The position numbers were made by a program, and so were the translations under genes. DNA of 64,000 bases from Pseudonocardia autotrophica (GTDB lineage Bacteria; Actinomycetota; Actinomycetes; Mycobacteriales; Pseudonocardiaceae): contig NZ_AP018920.1 in the NCBI RefSeq assembly GCF_003945385.1, forward strand, positions 4,402,001-4,466,000, in the 5' to 3' direction. Shown piece by piece: positions 46,873 to 54,870 of this stretch (position 1 is its first letter; each line of letters begins with the position of its first letter). Under the pieces are notes generated by a model, which ran no database searches, was not told where the DNA came from, and was given only the letters and a program-made list of their open reading frames with translations.

Positions 46873-48030
46873 TCAGCCGGCCGCTCCCCAGGCCGCCTGG
46901 ACCCGGGCGAGGTTCGACGAGGTGATGTCACCGACGTCGGCGAGCGGGAAGTGCTTGAGCAGGTCCAGCTCGTCGACCGAGGGGTAGCCGCCGGGAGCCG
47001 AGCTGCCGGGCATCAGCGGGAAGTAGCCGACCTCGCCGGCCGCCTGCTGTGCCTCCGGGGTGAACAGCCAGGTGATCAGCAGCTTCGCCGCATCGGGATT
47101 GGGCGCCCCCTCGATCAGCGCGAGGTAGTGCGGGGAGATGTGCACGCCGCCCTCGGTCGGGAAGACGAACTCCACCGGCGCGCCCTGCTCGGAGTCGCGC
47201 AGAAAGAAGCTGTAGGGATAGAACGGATTGATCGCGTGCTGCCCGGCGGCGACCGCGTTGCCCGCCACCGGAGCGCTCGCCTGGGGTGCGATCTGCTGGC
47301 CGGCGAGCCCCTCCAGGAAGGCGTCGTCGTAGCGTTCGTCCCAGATGAGATGGCTCAGCGTCCCGAACGCGCCACCGAACTTGGTGGTCTCGTCGGAGGT
47401 CATCATCCCGGTGTAGGCGGGATCGAGCAGGTCGTTCCAGCCCTTCGGGGCCTGCTCGGCGGGAAGCAGGTTCGTGTTGTAGGCGATGCCGAACGCGCTG
47501 CCGGATGCCGCGGCCGCGTGGCCGCCCTCGTCGGAGAATCCCGGGTCGAGCTCCTCGGCCGTCACCGGGCGGAACTCGGCGTAGCGGCCCTGGTCGATGT
47601 GCGCGGTCACCGAGGTGTCCCCGGCCTGCACCATGTCCGCCACATGCTGGCCGCTCGCGAACTCGGCCTGGATACGCCCGTCGAACTCCGGCCCGAGCAG
47701 ATACACCCCGGTCACGTCGATACCGGGGAACCGCTGCGCGAACATCGCGTAGAGCGGCTCCTTGTCCCGCTCCCCCGGCCCGTAGATCGTGACCGACGTG
47801 CGCCCGGACTCGGTCGCGGCCGCATACAGCGCCTGCATCTCGGCCACCGCTTCCTCGCCACCGAGCGCCTCGGCGGCAGCGGCGTCGACGGTCCCCTCGC
47901 CGGCCGCGCCGACCGCGGCGTCGCCGGAGGCGGGATCGGTCGCTCCCCCGCCGCAGGCGGCCAGTGTGAGAACTGCGGCGCACACGAGCGCGCCGAGCGA
48001 CAGCTGCCTTCTCCTCGTCAGCGTGGTCAT
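46873..48030 (-). CDS. ABC importer substrate-binding lipoprotein (Fe3+/AfuA type)
   Basis: A 385-residue binding protein. The signal peptide (RRRQLSLGALVCAAVL) ends in the lipobox TLAAC with Cys near residue 26. The mature domain starts with SVTIYGPGERDKEPL and has AYNTNLLP and the GWNDLLDP segment usual for iron- and putrescine-type binding proteins (SBP_bac_8/11). No clear pair of iron-binding tyrosines can be fixed by eye, so an organic acid ligand is as likely as Fe3+. ATG overlaps the permease stop by 4 nt. Confidence 0.85.
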   Translation of the reverse strand: MTTLTRRRQLSLGALVCAAVLTLAACGGGATDPASGDAAVGAAGEGTVDAAAAEALGGEEAVAEMQALYAAATESGRTSVTIYGPGERDKEPLYAMFAQRFPGIDVTGVYLLGPEFDGRIQAEFASGQHVADMVQAGDTSVTAHIDQGRYAEFRPVTAEELDPGFSDEGGHAAAASGSAFGIAYNTNLLPAEQAPKGWNDLLDPAYTGMMTSDETTKFGGAFGTLSHLIWDERYDDAFLEGLAGQQIAPQASAPVAGNAVAAGQHAINPFYPYSFFLRDSEQGAPVEFVFPTEGGVHISPHYLALIEGAPNPDAAKLLITWLFTPEAQQAAGEVGYFPLMPGSSAPGGYPSVDELDLLKHFPLADVGDITSSNLARVQAAWGAAG

Positions 48031-49865
48031 CTCCGGGGTCCTTCCGTGTGGGTGGTGCCGGGGATGCCGGCGGCGACGTCGTGCGGGTCCGGGGCCCCGC
48101 CGCCGGGTGGCGGTGGGTGCGCGGGGTCGTCAGGAGGTGCGGTGGCCGCCGTGGGCGCCGGGCCGAACCGGCGACGCAGCAGACGCGCCCCGCCGCCCAT
48201 CACCACCAGCCCGACCAGCAGCGCGGCGAGCACGATGGTGAACAGCGCCGCCGCCCGCGACGCCTGTCCCTGCGTGTAGAGCTCGTAGACCAGCAGCGGG
48301 ACCGTCGGGTTCTGCGCAGAGGACAGCAGGATCGGGATCGCGAGGTTCCCGGAGATCACGATCGCGACGACGAACCAGCCGGCCAGGAAGCTCGGCATGA
48401 TCAGCGGCAGCACGATCCCGGCGAACATCCGCAGTGGCGAGGCACCGCTGACCCGCGACGCCTCCTCCAGCTCCCGGGTGATCTGCCCGACCGCGGGCTG
48501 GACCGCCCTGGTCGCGATCGGGATGGCGGTGACCACCAGACCGGTCATCACGACCACCACCGACCCGTAGAGGTTGCGCAGCCCGGGGATGCTCACGTAC
48601 ATCCAGGCCATCCCGAGGCCCAGCACCACCCCGGGCACCGCCCAGGGCAGCCAGGTCAGCAGGTCGAGGACCCGCCGCCAGCGCGACTCGTTGTGCGCGA
48701 TGGCGTAGACCACCAGCAGGGCGAGCGCCATCGCGATCAGGCCGCCCACCAGCGCCACCAGCAGGGTGGTGCGCAGTGCGGTGACCGTGCTCGGGTCGCT
48801 GAGCAGCTGCTCGTAGTTGGTCAGCGAGTACACGGTGCCGCCGAAGAACGGTTGCAGACTGCCCAGGACCAGCTGCAGCAGCGGGAGCAGGATCGCGAGC
48901 AGCAGGTAGACGGCGATGAAGGCGGTGCCGGCCCAGCGCCACGGGCCGATGTTCCAGACCTCGGTGCGGTAGCTCTTGCCGGACACCGTGGTGTAGTTGC
49001 GCCTGCCCAGCACTTTCCACTGGATCGCCACCAGAGCCATCACCACGACGACCAGCAGCAGCGAGAGCGCGCTGGCCCCGCCGTAGTTCGCCGGCGTCAT
49101 GTTCGTGATCTGTCCGTAGATCTGGGTGGAGAACACGTCGATCCCAGCGGGGGTGCCCAGGAACAGCGGGACGTCGAACGACTCGAGGCCGATCACGAAG
49201 CTGAGGATCACGACACCGGTGATGGCCGGGGCCAGCACGACCAGGTCGATGCCGAGCAAGGTGCGCAGCCGGCCGGCCCCCGAGACCTGCGCGGCCTCCT
49301 CCAGGCTGCGGTCGATGGCCCGGAACGGCCCGAGTAGCAGCAGGTAGCTGAAGGCGGCGCCCTTCACCGTCGAGACCAGCAACAGTCCGGCCCACGAGTT
49401 GGCGTCGAAGAGCACGCCGTCGGTGCCGGCGAGGCTCCGCCAGGTCGTGTTGAGCAGCCCGGTGGTGGCGTTGCCCAGCATTCCCCAGCTGATCGCGTAG
49501 AACAGCGGCGGCAGGGCGACGACCAGCACCATCGCCGCTGTCACCACACCGCGCAACGGGGTGTTCGTGCGGGTGACGAGGAAGGCGAGCAGCAGCGCGA
49601 CGACGGTGGAGAGCAGTGTCCCGCCACCGGCGAGCAGGATCGAGTTCTGCAGCGTGGAGTACGACGCGGGATCGGTGTAGGTGGTCCGGAACGCCTCCAG
49701 CGACCACTGCGCCGGGAGCCCCGGCGGTGCGTTCCGGAACGCACCGATCACCAGCATCCCGATCGGTACGGCGAACAGGAACCCGCAGACCAGGATCAGC
49801 GGGAGCATGCCCCGCGCGGTGGTGAACGGACCGGTGCTCGGCCGGCGGGTCCGCCGTGCGGTCAC
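48027..49865 (-). CDS. ABC importer double permease (FbpB/AfuB type)
   Basis: A 612-residue fused permease with about twelve membrane helices in two homologous halves. Each half has an EAA loop: EEAAQVSGAGRLRTLLGIDL and EEASRVSGASPLRMFAGIVL. The C-terminal ~50 residues are Pro/Gly-rich and disordered. GTG at 49865 lacks its own ribosome binding site and overlaps the stop of a 14-codon frame that has one (49906), so either translation is coupled or the true N-terminus has been frameshifted. It is the first large gene of the nine-gene operon. Confidence 0.85.
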   Translation of the reverse strand: MTARRTRRPSTGPFTTARGMLPLILVCGFLFAVPIGMLVIGAFRNAPPGLPAQWSLEAFRTTYTDPASYSTLQNSILLAGGGTLLSTVVALLLAFLVTRTNTPLRGVVTAAMVLVVALPPLFYAISWGMLGNATTGLLNTTWRSLAGTDGVLFDANSWAGLLLVSTVKGAAFSYLLLLGPFRAIDRSLEEAAQVSGAGRLRTLLGIDLVVLAPAITGVVILSFVIGLESFDVPLFLGTPAGIDVFSTQIYGQITNMTPANYGGASALSLLLVVVVMALVAIQWKVLGRRNYTTVSGKSYRTEVWNIGPWRWAGTAFIAVYLLLAILLPLLQLVLGSLQPFFGGTVYSLTNYEQLLSDPSTVTALRTTLLVALVGGLIAMALALLVVYAIAHNESRWRRVLDLLTWLPWAVPGVVLGLGMAWMYVSIPGLRNLYGSVVVVMTGLVVTAIPIATRAVQPAVGQITRELEEASRVSGASPLRMFAGIVLPLIMPSFLAGWFVVAIVISGNLAIPILLSSAQNPTVPLLVYELYTQGQASRAAALFTIVLAALLVGLVVMGGGARLLRRRFGPAPTAATAPPDDPAHPPPPGGGAPDPHDVAAGIPGTTHTEGPRR

Positions 49866-49906
49866 CACGACCGAACCCCCGGGGCGGACGACGCGACGTC
49901 GGTCAT
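49862..49906 (-). CDS. 14-codon ORF coupled to the permease, or its frameshifted N-terminus
   Basis: ATG at 49906, preceded by GTGAGGAG with short spacing, opens MTDVASSAPGVRSW and stops at TGA 49864-49862, which overlaps the permease GTG as GTGA. The frame passes through a CCCCGGGGG run (49876-49884 region). Adding one G there would fuse the peptide in frame to the permease as MTDVASSAPGGSVVVTARR, a natural-looking N-terminus. A sequencing error, a real frameshift or a coupling ORF are all possible. Confidence 0.45.
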   Translation of the reverse strand: MTDVASSAPGVRSW

Positions 49907-50222
49907 GAGGCTCCTCACCGTTGGTTCGCCGTGGATCTCCACCACCGGTGCAACCCGGGAGTGTGACGCAGGACGCTAGAGCACAATTCGCCCAAGGGAA
50001 CCTGACCACGGTGAAATTCCGCTATATCGAATCCAATTGGATTCCTCATTGCGGAATAATGTCCGATCCTGTTGCACTTATCGGGACACTGCGCGGTAGC
50101 GTCGCAGCCGGACGTGGGCCACGCCACAACACGGACCGGGTACGGATCCGGGCCCGCGGTACCGCCATCGCCCCCGCCCGCAGGTCCTGCGGGTCCCAGG
50201 ATCGACACCACCGGAGGTGCCC
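49907..50222. other. Divergent promoter region between the two aromatic operons
   Basis: A 316-nt gap without genes and with a clearly AT-richer core (50005-50075). It holds the large palindromic operator at 50016-50057. For the minus operon a possible -10 is TAGCGT (49973-49978, minus strand). For the plus operon a possible -10 is TAATGT (50057-50062), whose -35 would lie in the operator. GGAGG at 50213-50217 is the ribosome binding site of the P450 gene. Confidence 0.55.
50016..50057. promoter_or_regulatory. Nested 42-bp palindromic operator
   Basis: A perfect 16-bp palindrome, GAATCCAATTGGATTC (50029-50044), sits at the centre. An outer pair, ATTCCGC (50016-50022) and GCGGAAT (50051-50057), is exactly symmetric about the same centre. 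This four-arm dyad is probably a binding site for a dimer or tetramer controlling both divergent operons. No regulator gene lies next to it. Confidence 0.65.
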
Positions 50223-51461
50223 GTGCCTGCGCTGTCCCAGCTCGTCGCACTCGACCAGGACACCCTGCGCTGTCCGGCCGACACCTACGAGGAGCTGCGC
50301 CGCCGCGGCGTGCATCACGCCCCCGAGATCGACGCCTACGTCGTCGCCCGGCACGACGACGTGGTCCGGGTGCTCCGAGACCAGAGCGTGTTCTCCTCCC
50401 GCAACACCGTCGGCCGGATCCCGCCGCCCGCCGACCCGGACCGGCCCACCCTGTCGCCGCTGCTCCTACTGTCCGACGACCCGGTGCACGCGCATCGCCG
50501 CAAGATCGTCAACCGGGCGTTCACACCTGCCCGGATCGCGGTCTGGGAACCCCGGGTCCGCGAGATCGCCGAGCAGCACGTCGAGCGGTTGCGGGACCTC
50601 CCGGATGTCGATCTCGTACGCGACCTGGCCGCTCTGCTGCCGGTGCGGGTGATCGCGCTGGTGCTGGGCGTCCCGCAGGACGACGTCGACCGGTTCCGGG
50701 CCTGGTCGGAGGAGATCACCAGCTCGGTCGGCAACCACGACGTCGACCCGGTGCGCCGTGACCAGGTCCAGGCCGAGTTCGCCGGCTACGTCTCGGCGCT
50801 GCTCGACCGCCGCGACGAGCATCCGGAGTCGAGCGTGCTCGCCCAGATCGCCGCCGCCGAGGCCGCCGGGGAGCTGACCCGCCACCAGTGCGTGAGCTTC
50901 GTGGCCGAGCTGCTGATCGCCGGCAACATCACCACGACCCACCACCTGTCGAGCAGCATCGCCCTGCTCGCCATCGACCCGTCCACGGCCGACCGGCTAC
51001 GCGCCGATCGCGGCCTGGTCACCCCGTTCGTCGAGGAGTCGCTGCGGCTCGAGTCGCCGATCCAGGGCTTCTACCGGTTCGTCACCACCGACACCGAGAT
51101 CGGCGGCGTGCCCGTCCCCGAGGGGTCCCGGGTCTTCGTGCTGTACGCGTCGGCGAACCGGGACGACGACGCCTGGCCGCAGTGCCCGCACATGCAGCTC
51201 GACCGGCCCAATCCCGCGGCGCACCTCGCCTTCGGCAAGGGCGCCCACGCCTGTATCGGGGCGTCACTGGCCCGGCTGGAGGGCCGGGTCGTCGTCGAGA
51301 CGCTGCTGGAGCGGCTCGCCTCGCTCGAACTGAGGGTGGCCCCCGATGAGATCCGGTACGGGGCGAGCTTCGTCAACCACGGGCCGGTGAGTCTGCCGGC
51401 CCGCCTGACCTTCCGGAACGAACCGGACCGAGCCGCACAGGAGTGGGGACCGACCCGATGA
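50223..51461 (+). CDS. Cytochrome P450
   Basis: A 412-residue soluble bacterial P450. The heme loop FGKGAHACIGASLARLEGR carries the axial Cys, the ExxR pair is in EESLRLESP, and the meander ends near MQLDRPNPAAHLAFG. The I-helix oxygen-activation motif, normally A-G-x-(D/E)-T-T, reads AGNITT: the acidic residue is replaced by Ile. GTG at 50223 is set by GGAGG 5 nt upstream; a GTG at 50217 overlaps that site. It overlaps the hydratase-lyase gene by ATGA, suggesting oxidation or O-demethylation of the same aromatic compounds. No ferredoxin or reductase gene is adjacent. Confidence 0.9.
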   Translation: MPALSQLVALDQDTLRCPADTYEELRRRGVHHAPEIDAYVVARHDDVVRVLRDQSVFSSRNTVGRIPPPADPDRPTLSPLLLLSDDPVHAHRRKIVNRAFTPARIAVWEPRVREIAEQHVERLRDLPDVDLVRDLAALLPVRVIALVLGVPQDDVDRFRAWSEEITSSVGNHDVDPVRRDQVQAEFAGYVSALLDRRDEHPESSVLAQIAAAEAAGELTRHQCVSFVAELLIAGNITTTHHLSSSIALLAIDPSTADRLRADRGLVTPFVEESLRLESPIQGFYRFVTTDTEIGGVPVPEGSRVFVLYASANRDDDAWPQCPHMQLDRPNPAAHLAFGKGAHACIGASLARLEGRVVVETLLERLASLELRVAPDEIRYGASFVNHGPVSLPARLTFRNEPDRAAQEWGPTR

Positions 51462-52294
51462 CGAGCTACAAGTGCATCAGGATCGACGTCGACGACCGGG
51501 TGGCGACGGTGACGCTCGACCGCCCCGAGAAGCGGAACGCGATGAGCCCCCGGCTCAACCAGGAGATGGTGTCCGCGCTCGACGGCATCCGGCGCGATCC
51601 CGACATCGACGTACTCGTGCTGACCGGCGCCGGAGAGGCCTTCACCGCGGGGATGGACCTCAAGGAGTACTTCCGGGAGACCCAGCACGACCCGATCGCG
51701 TTCGAGGCCGCCCGGGACACCGCCTGGCAGTGGCAGTACAAGCTGCTGCGCTACCTGCCGCAGGTGACGATCGCCGCGGTCAACGGGTGGTGCTTCGGCG
51801 GCGGGTTCCAGCCACTCGTCTCCTGTGACCTCGCGATCGCCGCCGACGAGGCACGGTTCGGGCTGTCCGAGGTCAACTGGGGCATCATTCCGGCCGGGCT
51901 GGTCACCAAAGACGTCGCGCTCGCGATGGGCTACCGGCACGCGATGCACTACATCCTCACCGGCGAGACGTTCGACGGGCGCCGGGCCGCCGAGATCGGC
52001 CTGGTCACCAGCTCGGTGCCGCGGGCCGAGCTGGACGCTGCCGTCGCCGAGCTGGTCGGTCGCCTGCGCGGGCTCAATCCGCACGTCCTGCGGTCGGCGA
52101 AGGAGGTCTACCGGCACTCGCTGACCATGGACTACGAGCAGGCGTGGGACTACATCGGCGCGAAGGCCGTGCAGCTCCGCACCCGGGACCCGGAGAACGG
52201 CCGGTCGCGCGGGATGAGCCAGTTCCTCGACGAGAAGTCGTTCCGCCCGGGTCTGGGTGCCTACGCCCGGCCGGGGCCGGCGTCCGATGCGTGA
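51458..52294 (+). CDS. ech: p-Hydroxycinnamoyl-CoA hydratase/lyase (feruloyl-CoA type)
   Basis: A 278-residue crotonase-fold enzyme that hydrates and cleaves feruloyl- or coumaroyl-CoA to vanillin or 4-hydroxybenzaldehyde and acetyl-CoA. It follows Pseudomonas Ech closely: RPEKRNAMSP, GAGEAFTAGMDLKEYFRE, VNGWCFGGGFQPLVSCDLAI with the oxyanion glycines, FGLSEVNWGI with the catalytic Glu, and the diagnostic C-terminus MSQFLDEKSFRPGLGAY. These go beyond a generic enoyl-CoA hydratase. ATG overlaps the P450 stop, and the next gene overlaps by 8 nt. Confidence 0.93.
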   Translation: MTSYKCIRIDVDDRVATVTLDRPEKRNAMSPRLNQEMVSALDGIRRDPDIDVLVLTGAGEAFTAGMDLKEYFRETQHDPIAFEAARDTAWQWQYKLLRYLPQVTIAAVNGWCFGGGFQPLVSCDLAIAADEARFGLSEVNWGIIPAGLVTKDVALAMGYRHAMHYILTGETFDGRRAAEIGLVTSSVPRAELDAAVAELVGRLRGLNPHVLRSAKEVYRHSLTMDYEQAWDYIGAKAVQLRTRDPENGRSRGMSQFLDEKSFRPGLGAYARPGPASDA

Positions 52295-54401
52295 GCTGGG
52301 CCCGCTGCTGGCACCACGCAGCGTCGCGGTGATCGGCGCGTCCGGCACGCTCGACTCACTGCCCGGCCGGCCGGTACGCAATCTGCTCGCCGCCGGCACC
52401 GGGATCGAGGTGTTCCCGGTCAATCCCCGGCGGAACGGGATCGGCGGGCTGCGCTGCTACCCGGACGTGGCCGAGCTGCCGGTCGCGCCGGACGTCGCGC
52501 TGATCCTGACCCCCGCGGCGGCCGTCCCGGCCGCCGTCGAGGCCGCCGGGCGGCGGGGTACCGGGGCGGCCGTGGTCATCAGCGCCGGTTTCGCCGAGAC
52601 CGGCGAGGACGGCGCCCGGCGACAGCGGGAGCTCGCCGACACCGCCCGCGCGCACGGCATGCTGCTGCTCGGGCCCAACACGATCGGCCTGCACGACTAC
52701 CGGCGCGGGCTGCCGCTCAGCTTCGTCTGGACCGGGCGCACGCCGGAGCGGACCACCGGTGCGGTCGCGGTGGTCACCCAGAGCGGATCCGGGATGGCAT
52801 CGCTCTGTGACCGGCTGCTCGATCACGATCTGCCGCTCGGTCACGGCGTCGCGACCGGCAACGAGGCGGACGTCTCGGTCACCGACCTGATCGAGCACTT
52901 CGCCGAGCAGGACGACGTCCGGGTGGTCGTCACGGTGTTCGAGCAGATCCGGGACGGCGAGCGGTTCCTCGCCGCCTGCCGGCGGCTGCACGCGCTCGGC
53001 AAGCCGCTGGTCGCACTCAAGCTGGGCCGCACCGCGTCCGGGAGCTCGGTCGCGCGGTCGCACACCGGCGCGCTCGCCGGCTCCTACCCGGTGTTGCGGG
53101 CCGTGCTGCGCCAGCACGGTGTGCTGGAGGTCGACGACCTGGAGGACATCGGCCCGACCGTCACCGCGGCCCTGGCCGGCCGGTTCCCGGCGGGACGCCG
53201 GTTCGCGGTCGTCACCAGCTCCGGCGGCGCGGCGGTGATCGCCGCCGACCGCGCCGACGAGCTCGGTATGGAACTCCCCCCGTTCAGCCCCGCAGCCCGG
53301 GAACGGATCCGGCCCTACCTGCCCGACCTGGCCGCGGTGCACAACCCGCTCGATCTCACCGCCCAGGCGATGCGTCACCGGTTCGCGCTCGCCGATGTCC
53401 TCGCCGTGGCCCAGGACGGTGACGACGTCGACGCGGTACTCGTCGGGACCCCGAGCGGTGCGGGCGACTACGGACTCGCGCTGGCCGACCGCCTCGCCGA
53501 GGTGGCAGCCGCGGGGGACAAACCGGTCCTGTCGTTCATCCTCGGCGGCGAGGAGGGGGCGCCCCAGCGTCGGCGGCAGCGCGACGGCGGGCTGCCGGTG
53601 TTCCGGTCGCCGGGCGAGGCGGTGGCGACCCTGGAGCGGTTGTCCCGCTTCCGCCGGGCCCGGCCCCGGAACCTGCCGGAACCGGCCGGCGCGGCGGCAC
53701 ACGACCTCCCGAGCGGCGCACCGTCCGAGCACGCGACGCTGAGCTGGTTGCAGCGGTGCGGGATCGCCACGGTGGAGCAGCGACTCGCCCGTACCGCCGA
53801 GGAAGCGATCCAGCACGCCGGCGCGCTCGATCGCCCGGTCGCGCTCAAGATCAGCTCACCGGACATCGCCCACAAGACCGAGATCGGCGGGGTCGCGCTC
53901 GACCTGCGCGACGCCGACGGGGTCCGCGCCGCGTTCGACGCGGTGACCGGTGCCGCGGCCCGGGCGATGCCCTCGGCCCGGCTGGACGGGGTCACCGTGT
54001 CACCGATGGTCGATCCCGTGCTGGAGCTGATCGTCGGGGTGCACCGCGATCCGGACCTCGGCCCGGTGCTGGCACTCGGGCTGGGCGGGACGTGGACCGA
54101 GATCCTGCACGACGTCGCGCTGCGCGCGGTGCCCCTCGATCCGGCCGACGTCCCCGAGATGATCGACGAGCTCCGCGCGGCCGCGGTGCTGCGCGGAGCC
54201 CGCGGCCGTCCCCCGGTCGACCCGGCCGCACTCACCACACTCGTCGTCACCGTGTCCCGGATCGCCTGGGACTGCGGGGACGCGCTCACCGGGCTGGACC
54301 TCAATCCGGTCGCGATCACCGCCGACGGAGCACCGGTCGTCCTGGACGCGCTGCTGCAGCTCACCGCGACCGGCGCCGTCAGCCCCGTCGTCGGGAGCTG
54401 A
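52287..54401 (+). CDS. NDP-forming acyl-CoA synthetase, probable hydroxycinnamate activation
   Basis: A 704-residue fusion: CoA-binding domain (PRSVAVIGASGTLDSLPGRP, residues 11-30), succinyl-CoA-ligase-like domain (LLGPNTIGL, VVTQSGSGMASLC, and phospho-His candidate in VARSHTGALAG), then a C-terminal ATP-grasp domain (ALKISSPDIAHKTEIGGV). It forms acyl-CoA with release of ADP rather than AMP. Co-translation with the hydratase-lyase suggests it activates ferulate, coumarate or sinapate, as FerA of Sphingobium is reported to do. Acetate-type activity is the general family alternative. Its end overlaps the convergent CoA-binding gene by 23 nt. Confidence 0.87.
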   Translation: MRELGPLLAPRSVAVIGASGTLDSLPGRPVRNLLAAGTGIEVFPVNPRRNGIGGLRCYPDVAELPVAPDVALILTPAAAVPAAVEAAGRRGTGAAVVISAGFAETGEDGARRQRELADTARAHGMLLLGPNTIGLHDYRRGLPLSFVWTGRTPERTTGAVAVVTQSGSGMASLCDRLLDHDLPLGHGVATGNEADVSVTDLIEHFAEQDDVRVVVTVFEQIRDGERFLAACRRLHALGKPLVALKLGRTASGSSVARSHTGALAGSYPVLRAVLRQHGVLEVDDLEDIGPTVTAALAGRFPAGRRFAVVTSSGGAAVIAADRADELGMELPPFSPAARERIRPYLPDLAAVHNPLDLTAQAMRHRFALADVLAVAQDGDDVDAVLVGTPSGAGDYGLALADRLAEVAAAGDKPVLSFILGGEEGAPQRRRQRDGGLPVFRSPGEAVATLERLSRFRRARPRNLPEPAGAAAHDLPSGAPSEHATLSWLQRCGIATVEQRLARTAEEAIQHAGALDRPVALKISSPDIAHKTEIGGVALDLRDADGVRAAFDAVTGAAARAMPSARLDGVTVSPMVDPVLELIVGVHRDPDLGPVLALGLGGTWTEILHDVALRAVPLDPADVPEMIDELRAAAVLRGARGRPPVDPAALTTLVVTVSRIAWDCGDALTGLDLNPVAITADGAPVVLDALLQLTATGAVSPVVGS

Positions 54402-54870
54402 TCACCCCGGTGTTGAACCCGGCCAGGTGCAGCCCACCGGCGAACCGGGCGTGCTCGACCTTGAGGCAGCGGTCCATCACCACTTCCAGGCCGGCCTCCT
54501 CCGCCCGGCCTGCCAGGTCGGTGTCGAACAGCCCGAACTGCAGCCAGAAGGTGCGCGGCAGCGGATCCAGGGACAGCACCTCGTCGAGCACGCCCGCCAG
54601 CTCGGCGGGCTTGCGGAACACGTCGACGAGGTCCGGCACGACCGGCAGCTCGGCCAGCGACCGGTGCACCGGCCTGCCGAGGATCTCGGTCGCGTTCGGG
54701 TTGACGAAGTACACCTCGTACCCGGTGGAGGCGAGCAGGTAGGTGGCGACGAAGTTGCTGGCCCGCGACGGGTTCGCCGAGGCACCGACGATCGCGACGC
54801 TGCGGGTCTCGCGCAGGATCTGCTGCCGCCGGACGGCGGGCGGGTTCTCCCAGGTCGTCTCCGAGGTCAC
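54379..54870 (-). CDS. CoA-binding domain protein (YccU-like)
   Basis: A 163-residue single-domain protein with a Rossmann CoA-binding fold: TRSVAIVGASANPSRASNFV (about residues 25-44), VYFVNPNATEILGRPVH, and VDVFRKPAEL, ending with MDRCLKVEH. Function is unknown; it may bind CoA as a regulator. GTG at 54870 overlaps the metY stop (GTGA), a pairing also common in other actinobacteria. Its 3' end overlaps the convergent acyl-CoA synthetase gene by 23 nt. Confidence 0.85.
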   Translation of the reverse strand: MTSETTWENPPAVRRQQILRETRSVAIVGASANPSRASNFVATYLLASTGYEVYFVNPNATEILGRPVHRSLAELPVVPDLVDVFRKPAELAGVLDEVLSLDPLPRTFWLQFGLFDTDLAGRAEEAGLEVVMDRCLKVEHARFAGGLHLAGFNTGVISSRRRG

